Source of the DNA: Macromonas bipunctata
GTDB lineage: Bacteria; Pseudomonadota; Gammaproteobacteria; Burkholderiales; Burkholderiaceae_C
Reading direction: 5' to 3'
DNA: 56,349 nt
Assembly: GCF_002837135.1 (NCBI RefSeq)
Contig: NZ_NWBQ01000078.1
Location: 1 to 56,349, forward strand
The notes under the pieces are model-generated. The model did no database searches, was not told the DNA's origin, and worked only from the letters and a program-made list of their open reading frames with translations. Both the position numbers and the translations under genes were made by a program. Positions 50,008-56,349 of the stretch are shown piece by piece; the stretch's first letter is position 1; each line of letters opens with the position of its first letter.

Positions 50008-50760
50008 TCAGGCCATGAACATGCCGCCGTTGACGTGCAGTTCCTGCCCCGTGATGTAGCCCGCCAACGGGCTGGCCAGGTAGGCCACGGCGTGCGCCAC
50101 GTCGGCGGGCTGACCCAGGTGGCCCAGCGGAATTTGCGCCAACAGGGCTTGTTGCTGCGCCTCGGGCAAGGCGGCGGTCATGTCGGTTTCAATAAAACCC
50201 GGTGCCACACAATTGACCGTGATGTGGCGGCTGCCCAGCTCGCGGGCCAGCGCGCGCGTCATGCCCGCCACACCGGCCTTGGCGGCGGCGTAGTTGGCCT
50301 GCCCGGGGTTGCCCGACGCACCCACCACGCTGGTGATGCTGACGATGCGGCCATAACGCTGCTTCATCATCGGGCGCATCACAGCACGGCTCATGCGGAA
50401 CACGGCCTTGAGGTTGGTGTCGAGTACCGCGTCCCAATCGTCGTCCTTCATGCGCATGGCCAGCGTGTCGCGGGTGATGCCCGCGTTGTTGACCAGCACG
50501 TGCAGCGCGCCGTATTGCTTGAGGATGCCGTCGATCAGGGCCTCGGCTTCGGCGGCGTTGTTCACGTCCAGCTTGGCGCCCTGGCAGCCCGCAAAGGCGG
50601 ACAAGGCTTGGGTGATCTTGGCGGCACCGTCTTCGGAGGTGGCGGTGCCCACCACCTTGAGGCCCTGTTGCGCCAGGTGCAGCGCAATGGCGGCGCCAAT
50701 GCCGCGCGAGGCGCCCGTCACCAGGGCCACCTGGCCCGGGAATGCAAGTTCAGCAGACAT
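50008..50760 (-). CDS. fabG: 3-oxoacyl-[ACP] reductase
   Basis: A 250-residue NADPH-dependent short-chain dehydrogenase. The cofactor loop is VTGASRGIGAAIALHLA, then VLVNNAGITRDTLAMRM. The catalytic Ser, Tyr and Lys are in SVVGASGNPGQANYAAAKAG. IETDMTAALPE and ITGQELHVNGGMFMA are FabG-typical. It sits between fabD and acpP in the standard fab cluster. Confidence 0.98.
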   Translation of the reverse strand: MSAELAFPGQVALVTGASRGIGAAIALHLAQQGLKVVGTATSEDGAAKITQALSAFAGCQGAKLDVNNAAEAEALIDGILKQYGALHVLVNNAGITRDTLAMRMKDDDWDAVLDTNLKAVFRMSRAVMRPMMKQRYGRIVSITSVVGASGNPGQANYAAAKAGVAGMTRALARELGSRHITVNCVAPGFIETDMTAALPEAQQQALLAQIPLGHLGQPADVAHAVAYLASPLAGYITGQELHVNGGMFMA

Positions 50761-50814
50761 AAAAATCTCTCTTATTCGGTTCAGAACACAGCGGCACGTA
50801 CGCCGCTGCGCGCA

Positions 50815-51768
50815 TCAGGCGGCCAGCAAGGCCTGGACTTCGGCCAACGTGGCGGGGTCGCACAGGGGGGCGCTGGCCAGTTCGGCGTCGATGCGCTTGA
50901 CCATGCCCGCCAGCACCTTGCCGGGGCCGCATTCCACCACGGTGGTGATGCCACGGGCTTTCAGCGCCTGCACGCTTTCCACCCAACGCACCGGGCCAAA
51001 GGCCTGGCGGTAGAGCGCATCTCGGATGCGGTCGGCGTCGGTTTCCACCGCCACGTCGATGTTGTTGAGCACCGGAATCTGCGGCGCACCGAACACGGTA
51101 GCGGCCAGTTGCGCTTTCAGGCGCTCGGCAGCGGGCCGCATCAGGCTGGAATGGAACGGGGCCGACACCGGCAGCGGCAGCGCGCGCTTGGCACCGTTGG
51201 CCTTGAGCTGCGCGCAGGCGGCTTCCACCGCGGCCTTGCTGCCCGCAATCACGGTCTGGGCCGGGTCGTTGAAGTTGACCGCTTCGACCACCTCACCACT
51301 GTCAGGCGCAAACGTGGCTTGCACCTGGGCACAGCCTTCGCGCACTTTGTCGGCGGCCATGCCCAGAATGGCGGCCATGGCGCCCACCCCCACGGGCACC
51401 GCGTCTTGCATGGCCTGGGCCCGAAAGCGCACCAGCGGAGCGGCCTGGGCCAGCGTCAACACGCCCGAGGCCACCAGCGCCGAGTATTCGCCCAACGAGT
51501 GCCCAGCCACCACGGCGGGCAAGGCCCCACCTTCGGCGCGCCACACACGCCAGGCGGCCACACCGGCCACCAGCATCACGGGCTGGGTGTTGGTGGTCAG
51601 CGCCAGCGCCTCTTTGGGGCCGGCGTGGATCAACTGGGCCACGTCCTCGCCCAGCGCGTCGGAGGCTTCCTGCAACGTCTCGCGCACCACAGGATGGTCG
51701 CCCCACGCGTCCAGCATGCCCACCGCTTGCGAACCCTGACCGGGAAATACAAATGCAAAGTTGCTCAT
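50815..51768 (-). CDS. fabD: Malonyl-CoA:ACP transacylase
   Basis: A 317-residue enzyme loading malonyl groups onto AcpP. It opens FAFVFPGQGSQAVGML. The nucleophilic serine is in VVAGHSLGEYSALVASG, and the catalytic histidine in PVSAPFHSSLM. The frame is open upstream into fabH, but ATG 51768 begins the conserved start. It lies 25 bases after the fabH stop. Confidence 0.98.
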   Translation of the reverse strand: MSNFAFVFPGQGSQAVGMLDAWGDHPVVRETLQEASDALGEDVAQLIHAGPKEALALTTNTQPVMLVAGVAAWRVWRAEGGALPAVVAGHSLGEYSALVASGVLTLAQAAPLVRFRAQAMQDAVPVGVGAMAAILGMAADKVREGCAQVQATFAPDSGEVVEAVNFNDPAQTVIAGSKAAVEAACAQLKANGAKRALPLPVSAPFHSSLMRPAAERLKAQLAATVFGAPQIPVLNNIDVAVETDADRIRDALYRQAFGPVRWVESVQALKARGITTVVECGPGKVLAGMVKRIDAELASAPLCDPATLAEVQALLAA

Positions 51769-51793
51769 ATTCTTGCTTTTTTGAAGAAAAAAT

Positions 51794-52816
51794 TTACAGG
51801 CGCACCAGCACCGCACCCCAGGTAAAGCCACCGCCCACACCTTCGAGCATGGCGGTCTGGCCGGGCTGCAACTGCCCTGCGCGCACCGCGTGGTCCAGCG
51901 CCAGCGGAATGGAGGCCGCCGAGGTGTTGCCGTGCTCATGCACCGTGACAACCACTTTGTCCATGCCCATTTTGAGCTTGCGCGCCGTGCTTTGCATGAT
52001 GCGGATGTTGGCCTGGTGTGGCACCAACCAGTCGATGTCGGCTTCGGTTTTGCCCGCTTTGGCCAGCGCCGCCTTGGCCGCACTCTCCAGCAGACCCACC
52101 GCCAGCTTGAACACGGCCTGACCGTCCATTTTGAGCAGCGGGTCGCCCAGCACGCCGCCGCCCGAAACCGTGCCCGGCACGCACAGGATGTCGGTGTGGC
52201 GGCCGTCGGCGTGGATGTCGCTGGCCAGGATGCCGGGGCCGCTGCCGTCGTGCTGGGTGGCTTCGAGCACCACCGCACCGGCGCCATCGCCAAACAGCAC
52301 GCAGGTGGTGCGGTCGTTGAAGTCCAGGATGCGCGAAAACACCTCGGCCCCCACCACCAGCGCACGGCGCACCGCACCGGTCTGGATCATGGCATCGGCC
52401 ACCGTCAGCGCGTAAATAAAACCGCTGCACACCGCCTGCACGTCAAACGCCGGGCAACCCGCCGGACCGCGCGCCTGCCCCGCCGCCAGCGCGGCCTCGG
52501 TCAGCTTGCGCTGCAGGATGGTGGCGGTGGACGGGAACACCATGTCGGGCGTGGAGGTGGCCACGATGATGAGATCCACATCGGCGGCGGTGCAATCCGC
52601 CGCCTGCAGCGCGGCCAGGCTGGCCTGCAGCGCCAGGTCGCTGGCGTTCATGCCGTCGTCGGCGTAGTGGCGGGCGCGGATGCCGGTGCGCTCCACGATC
52701 CACTCGTCGGTGGTCTCGACGCCGTGCTGGGCCAGCAGGGCCACCAGGTCGGCGTTGGTCAGACGGCGCGGTGGCAAGAAACTGCCGGTGCCAGCAATGC
52801 GGGAATAGGTTCTCAT
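51794..52816 (-). CDS. fabH: 3-oxoacyl-[ACP] synthase III
   Basis: A 340-residue enzyme starting fatty-acid synthesis from acetyl-CoA and malonyl-ACP. The triad is Cys130 ([13 protein letters not shown]), His in [12 protein letters not shown] and Asn in [27 protein letters not shown] ends the protein. Between ILQRKL and GCPAFDVQ there are about 14 extra residues ([14 protein letters not shown], about 106-119) compared with the usual FabH, which explains its extra length. ATG 52816 matches the family start. Confidence 0.97.
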   Translation of the reverse strand: MRTYSRIAGTGSFLPPRRLTNADLVALLAQHGVETTDEWIVERTGIRARHYADDGMNASDLALQASLAALQAADCTAADVDLIIVATSTPDMVFPSTATILQRKLTEAALAAGQARGPAGCPAFDVQAVCSGFIYALTVADAMIQTGAVRRALVVGAEVFSRILDFNDRTTCVLFGDGAGAVVLEATQHDGSGPGILASDIHADGRHTDILCVPGTVSGGGVLGDPLLKMDGQAVFKLAVGLLESAAKAALAKAGKTEADIDWLVPHQANIRIMQSTARKLKMGMDKVVVTVHEHGNTSAASIPLALDHAVRAGQLQPGQTAMLEGVGGGFTWGAVLVRL

Positions 52817-52893
52817 AGCTCTGTGGGGGTGACTTTTCAAGCAAAAACAGCTGCCCGGCCCGTGCGCCAGCGGCAACGCCAGCGCGGCCCTGG

Positions 52894-53949
52894 TCAGGCG
52901 GCGTTGCTGGCGGCGGCCTTGGGGTCAGACGCGGCCAGCAGGGGCGCGGCCCGCTCCAGACGCGTCTTCACGTTGTCCAGCAACTGGTGATGGGCCGCAT
53001 CATACGCGCGCCTCAAGGCGCATTCAAAAGCCACCGCGTCGGCCGAACCGTGGCTCTTGAACACCAGCCCGCGCAAGCCCAGCAAGGCCGCGCCGTTGTA
53101 GTTGCGGTGGTCTACACGGCGCTTGAAAGCGGCCAGCACCGGATAAGCCGCCAGCGCCATCAATTTGGTGCGCCAATTGCGCGAGAACTCCTCGCGGATG
53201 AAGCCGCCAATCACGCCGGCAATGCCCTCGCTGGCCTTGAGCGCCACGTTGCCCACAAAGCCGTCGCACACCACGATGTCGGTGGTGCCCTTGTAGATGT
53301 CGTTGCCCTCGACGTTGCCGTAGAAGTTGAGGTGCCCGGCCTCGGCCGCCGTGCGCAGCAGCTGGCCCGCCTGCTTGATCATCTCGCTGCCCTTGATGGC
53401 TTCCTCGCCAATGTTGAGCAGCCCGACCGTGGGCGTCTCCTTGCCGTAGGCGGCGGTGGCCAGCGCCGAGCCCATGATGGCAAACTGCAGCAGGTGTTCG
53501 GCGCTGCAATCCACGTTGGCACCCAGGTCCAGCATGGTGGTGGCGCCGCCCTTGGCGTTGGGCATGGGGCCGGCAATGGCGGGGCGGTCGATGCCGTCCA
53601 GCGTCTTGAGCACGTAGCGCGCAATCGCCATCAGCGCGCCGGTGTTGCCCGACGACACCGCCACCTGCGCCGCGCCATTCTTGACCTGGGCGATGGCCAC
53701 GCGCATGGACGAGTCCTTCTTGCGCCGCAGCGCCACCTCCAGCGGGTCGTCCATCGTCACCACCTCCGAGGCATGTACCACGGTGCAGCGGCTGGCATCA
53801 AGTGCGGGCGGCAAGGTGGCCAAGGCCTCGGGCAGCCCCACCAGCAACAGGCGCGCGTTGGGCTGCTTGGCCAGGAAACTGGCGCACGCTGGCAACGTGG
53901 CGGCCAGGCCGATGTCGCCCCCCATGCAATCGACTGCGATGGTGATCAT
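52894..53949 (-). CDS. plsX: Phosphate acyltransferase PlsX
   Basis: A 351-residue enzyme making acyl-phosphate from acyl-ACP for membrane phospholipid synthesis. [20 protein letters not shown] is the diagnostic start, with [19 protein letters not shown] and [17 protein letters not shown] further on. ATG 53949 is chosen for this start. It lies between rpmF and fabH, the classic order. Confidence 0.97.
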   Translation of the reverse strand: MITIAVDCMGGDIGLAATLPACASFLAKQPNARLLLVGLPEALATLPPALDASRCTVVHASEVVTMDDPLEVALRRKKDSSMRVAIAQVKNGAAQVAVSSGNTGALMAIARYVLKTLDGIDRPAIAGPMPNAKGGATTMLDLGANVDCSAEHLLQFAIMGSALATAAYGKETPTVGLLNIGEEAIKGSEMIKQAGQLLRTAAEAGHLNFYGNVEGNDIYKGTTDIVVCDGFVGNVALKASEGIAGVIGGFIREEFSRNWRTKLMALAAYPVLAAFKRRVDHRNYNGAALLGLRGLVFKSHGSADAVAFECALRRAYDAAHHQLLDNVKTRLERAAPLLAASDPKAAASNAA

Positions 53950-53985
53950 GCTTGCACCTTTTGTGTATTCTGCAATTCCAAACGA

Positions 53986-54011
53986 CAAAGCCCGCTGTGA
54001 TGCGGGCTTTG
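53986..54011 (-). terminator. Strong hairpin between rpmF and plsX
   Basis: A perfect 10-bp stem, CAAAGCCCGC with GCGGGCTTTG, and a six-base loop. On the minus strand the sequence after it (TCGTTT) is a poor T-tract, so partial termination or an RNA-processing role is more likely than full termination. A second stem, GACCGG/CCGGTC (54038-54057), overlaps the rpmF stop. Confidence 0.55.
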
Positions 54012-54055
54012 GGAAACGTGTGAACCCTGCGGGCTCAGACCGGCGTGTGGACCGG

Positions 54056-54238
54056 TCAGGCTTCCGACTTGCTCTTCAACACCTGACGGCCACGGTAGAA
54101 ACCGTTGGGGCTGATGTGGTGACGCAGGTGCACTTCACCGGTGTTGACTTCCACGGCAATGCCCGGCACGGTCAGGGCATTGTGCGCGCGGTGCATGCCA
54201 CGCTTGGAAGGCGATTTTTTGTTTTGCTGAACGGCCAT
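54056..54238 (-). CDS. rpmF: 50S ribosomal protein L32
   Basis: A 60-residue basic ribosomal protein. [20 protein letters not shown] is the family start, and [15 protein letters not shown] the end. It is the non-zinc form, since no CxxC pairs are present. It leads the plsX-fab operon and has its own strong promoter and an AGGAG ribosome site. Confidence 0.98.
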   Translation of the reverse strand: MAVQQNKKSPSKRGMHRAHNALTVPGIAVEVNTGEVHLRHHISPNGFYRGRQVLKSKSEA

Positions 54239-54317
54239 GGTTGGCTCCTATGAAGTAGCAATGGTGGGAGGAACGCACCAGCCGCTGAAAACGGTTCAGG
54301 CCAGCGCAAAACCGGCG

Positions 54318-54347
54318 ATTATACCGCGCTGGTCTTTTTGGACTCAA
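54318..54347 (-). promoter_or_regulatory. rpmF promoter
   Basis: On the minus strand, TTGAGT (54347-54342), an 18-base spacer and the consensus TATAAT (54323-54318). The -35 box includes the stop codon of the upstream yceD gene. The leader to rpmF is about 75 bases. Confidence 0.75.
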
Positions 54348-54958
54348 GTGCTTTTTGCTTGACCCTTGAGCGCGGCCAGGGCAGCAAACGGATTGGGGCG
54401 CTCGGCGGTGCTGGCGTCGGCACCGGCATCGTCCAGATCGCCCGCGCTCATGCGCACCGGCTCGGGGCACACGTCGTGCATGGGCACCAGCGGCAGCGCC
54501 AGCAGCAGCTCGTCTTCCAACAGCTGGTGCAGGTTGAAGCGGGGTTCGAGCACCAGCACGTCTTCCTCGCTGGCGTCGTCCTCGGCCAAGGCGGTGGCTT
54601 CGTCGGCCACAAAGCGGAACCAGCGGTCCACCTCCACCGGCTGCGGGTAGGGGCTCAGGCAACGCTGGCACACCTGCGGCACGTCGGCCTGCGCCTGCAG
54701 GTGCAGCCACAGCTGCGGCGCGGCCTCGGCGCTGCGCGCATGGGCGCCCGGCAGCGCAGCAGCGACCGGTACCGCGTCGCGCCACTCGGCGCGCGCCGAC
54801 CACGCCACCGCCAGCGCCGAAGTGGCGCGGTCGGCCAGCGTGGGCAAGTCCTGCACCAGGCGCGCAAAGTCCGTCAGCCAGGCTCGCCCCGACAGCGGTT
54901 GGGCTTTCTGGGCCAGGGCAGACAAATCCAGCGCGGCGGGGGGGGCAACAGAGGTCAT
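54344..54958 (-). CDS. yceD: YceD family protein (DUF177)
   Basis: A 204-residue protein of the YceD/DUF177 family, linked to 23S rRNA accumulation and usually encoded before rpmF. The paired cysteines [15 protein letters not shown], the acidic loop [35 protein letters not shown] and the tail [13 protein letters not shown] are typical. ATG 54958 is preferred over an upstream in-frame ATG by family fit. It is divergent from pdxH. Confidence 0.92.
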   Translation of the reverse strand: MTSVAPPAALDLSALAQKAQPLSGRAWLTDFARLVQDLPTLADRATSALAVAWSARAEWRDAVPVAAALPGAHARSAEAAPQLWLHLQAQADVPQVCQRCLSPYPQPVEVDRWFRFVADEATALAEDDASEEDVLVLEPRFNLHQLLEDELLLALPLVPMHDVCPEPVRMSAGDLDDAGADASTAERPNPFAALAALKGQAKST

Positions 54959-54991
54959 GGGCAAGGGAATCAACAAGGTGGGCGGATTTTA

Positions 54992-55011
54992 CCGGCGCCA
55001 CAGTGCGCCGG
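54992..55011. promoter_or_regulatory. Dyad between yceD and pdxH
   Basis: CCGGCGC and GCGCCGG flank CACAGT in the 74-base divergent gap. It lies between the possible -10 boxes for the two genes and could be an operator; no regulator is identified. Confidence 0.35.
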
Positions 55012-55019
55012 CTTGTGCC

Positions 55020-55025
55020 TATACT
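55020..55025 (+). promoter_or_regulatory. pdxH -10 box
   Basis: TATACT ends 7 bases before the pdxH ATG, so transcription probably starts at the start codon. No clear -35 element or Shine-Dalgarno sequence is present. Confidence 0.45.
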
Positions 55026-55032
55026 GCCCGGC

Positions 55033-55665
55033 ATGAACATCGCCAACCTTCGCAAGAGTTACGAACGGGCCGAATTGAGCGAGGACGCCTCGCACGCCGA
55101 CCCGCTGCAGCAGTTTGACCAGTGGCTGCACGAGGCCATCCGCAGCGAAATCCCGGAGCCCAACGCCATGACGGTGGCCACGGTGGGCAGCGACCTGCGC
55201 CCCAGCACGCGCGTGGTGCTGATCAAGGGCTACGACGCCCACGGCATCGTCTGGTACACCAACTACGACAGCCGCAAGGGCCGCGAACTGGCGGGCAACC
55301 CCTACGCGGCGCTGCAATTCCACTGGGTGGAGCTGGAACGTGTGGTGCGCATTGAAGGCGTGGTGGAGCGTGTCAGCGCCGAGGAAAGCGACGCCTACTA
55401 CCAGAGTCGCCCGCTCGACAGCCGCATCGGTGCCTGGGCCAGCCCGCAAAGCCATGTGATTGCAGGCCGGGGCACGCTGGTGGCCAACGCCGCCAAGTAC
55501 GGCGCGCAGTTTCTGCTCAACCCCCCGCGCCCGCCGCACTGGGGCGGCTACCGGCTCAAGCCACAGCAGTGGGAGTTCTGGCAGGGCCGCAAGAGCCGCC
55601 TGCACGACCGCCTGCACTACCGCCAGGAAGGCGGCACTTGGGTGCGCGAGCGCCTGGCGCCCTGA
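55033..55665 (+). CDS. pdxH: Pyridoxamine 5'-phosphate oxidase
   Basis: A 210-residue FMN enzyme making pyridoxal phosphate. It opens [19 protein letters not shown] and substrate segments are [54 protein letters not shown] and [25 protein letters not shown]...W...RLAP is the usual end. ATG 55033 is chosen over an upstream in-frame codon by family fit and by the -10 position. Confidence 0.97.
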   Translation: MNIANLRKSYERAELSEDASHADPLQQFDQWLHEAIRSEIPEPNAMTVATVGSDLRPSTRVVLIKGYDAHGIVWYTNYDSRKGRELAGNPYAALQFHWVELERVVRIEGVVERVSAEESDAYYQSRPLDSRIGAWASPQSHVIAGRGTLVANAAKYGAQFLLNPPRPPHWGGYRLKPQQWEFWQGRKSRLHDRLHYRQEGGTWVRERLAP

Positions 55666-55704
55666 CGGCGCGGCACCCGGCTGGTGTGGCGGCAGAACCC
55701 GCCG

Positions 55705-56178
55705 TCAGTCGGGCAGACGGGTGATGGCCTGCCCGGCCACCGCCTGCAACGCGGCAGGGGGCACCAGGGCGGGCGCGATCTCGGCCAGCGGCACCAGCAC
55801 AAAGGCGCGCTCCAGCATGCGCGGGTGTGGCAGCGTCAGCTCGGGCGTGTCCAGCGTCACGTCGCCATGACGCAGCACGTCCAGGTCCAGCGTGCGCGGC
55901 GCGTTGCGGTAGGGGCGTTCGCGCCCGGCCTGCAGCTCCAGCACCTGCAAGGCGTGCAGCAGCGCCAGCGGCGCCAGCGTGGTACGCACCTCGGCCACGG
56001 CGTTGATGAAGTCGGGGCCGCTGGCCTCCCACGGTGCGGTGCGGTACAGGCCCGACGCGGCCACCAATTCGGTCTGGGGCAGTGTGTCCAACGCCGCCAA
56101 GGCGGCGCGCACAGTGGCCACGGCGTCGCCCAGGTTGGCGCCCAGCGCAATGTGGGCGGTGGTGGCGGCAGGGTTCAC
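55705..56178 (-). CDS. folK: 2-amino-4-hydroxy-6-hydroxymethyldihydropteridine pyrophosphokinase
   Basis: A 157-residue folate-pathway kinase. IALGANLGDAVATVRAAL is the family start, then SGLYRTAPW, PDFINAVAEV, RPYRNAPRTLDLDVLRHG (catalytic and metal Asp) and LPHPRMLERAFVLVPL. The start is GTG at 56178, overlapping the pcnB stop (GTGA). The pcnB-folK order is common in proteobacteria. Confidence 0.96.
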   Translation of the reverse strand: MNPAATTAHIALGANLGDAVATVRAALAALDTLPQTELVAASGLYRTAPWEASGPDFINAVAEVRTTLAPLALLHALQVLELQAGRERPYRNAPRTLDLDVLRHGDVTLDTPELTLPHPRMLERAFVLVPLAEIAPALVPPAALQAVAGQAITRLPD

Positions 56179-56349
56179 GCGTCGGCTCCGTAGTCCGGGC
56201 CGTCGTTGCGGTCGCCCTCGGGGCGCGGGGCGCGGTCGGCGTTGGATTTGCGGCGGCGCCGGCGGCGCTTCTTGGCCGGTGCGTCTTCGGCGCCAGGGTC
56301 GGCGGCCTGTGCATCGGCGGGGGCGCCTGCGGGCACCGCCACCGGCAGG
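56175..56349 (-). CDS. pcnB: Poly(A) polymerase I, C-terminal tail (partial)
   Basis: Only the last 57 codons are present; the gene runs off the right edge. The tail is low-complexity: an Ala/Pro stretch, then a strongly basic patch (KKRRRRRRKSN) and an acidic end (DGPDYGADA). PcnB proteins of this group end in such basic tails, and pcnB normally precedes folK, which supports the call. No catalytic residues are visible. Confidence 0.6.
   Translation of the reverse strand, partial: LPVAVPAGAPADAQAADPGAEDAPAKKRRRRRRKSNADRAPRPEGDRNDGPDYGADA

Overview
This 56 kb window looks like core chromosome from a high-GC betaproteobacterium, most likely Burkholderiales and probably Comamonadaceae. The evidence is gene order and gene content: an mdh-acnB / gntR-sdhCDAB-sdhE-gltA block, leuCDB-asd-fimV-truA-trpF-trpB-trpA-accD, and a long rpmF-plsX-fab-rpoE-lepA-lepB-rnc-era-recO-pdxJ-acpS block. 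The genus cannot be fixed from sequence reading alone. I see no prophage, insertion sequence, CRISPR array, tRNA or rRNA. No stretch longer than 300 bases lacks a gene; the largest gaps are about 140-150 bases.

Layout. (1) 1-1396, minus strand: a rubredoxin gene, a CheW/PilI-like gene, and the start of a PilJ-like receptor that runs off the left edge. (2) 1492-3800, plus: hemL and an exported cyanophycinase coupled by a GTGA overlap. (3) 3897-6730, plus: PepSY protein, cytochrome b, response regulator and sensor kinase, forming one unit. (4) 6787-12075, minus: mdh, a CitE-like lyase, a small exported protein and acnB, ending in a strong terminator. (5) 12182-18252, plus: a GntR repressor, sdhCDAB, sdhE and gltA. 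The operator between (4) and (5) lies inside the gntR promoter and beside the mdh promoter. (6) 18281-29979, plus: leucine, aspartate-family and tryptophan synthesis genes, with fimV, truA and accD. (7) 30001-37307: mixed-strand housekeeping and accessory genes (nagZ, a ferric-reductase-like membrane protein, a thioesterase, a MYG1-family protein, a methyltransferase, MFS and DMT transporters, a DsbA-family protein). (8) 37309-54958, minus: about 20 genes linking fatty-acid synthesis (plsX, fabH, fabD, fabG, acpP, fabF, acpS), envelope stress (rpoE, rseA, degQ), protein export (lepB), translation (rpmF, lepA), RNA and DNA maintenance (rnc, era, recO) and vitamin B6 (pdxJ). (9) 55033-56349: pdxH on plus, folK and the tail of pcnB on minus.

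The most striking oddity is gltA. Citrate synthase reaches its normal end at residue 436, but the expected stop reads CGA, so the frame continues 34 residues straight through the gene's own rho-independent terminator. Other points worth attention are the mdh/gntR regulatory site, an inverted repeat ahead of sdhC, several promoters placed so close to start codons that their mRNAs may be leaderless, an acpS-thioredoxin overlap, and missing neighbours (pilG/pilH and rseB). I did not find a convincing new multi-gene system; most of the window is ordinary metabolism.
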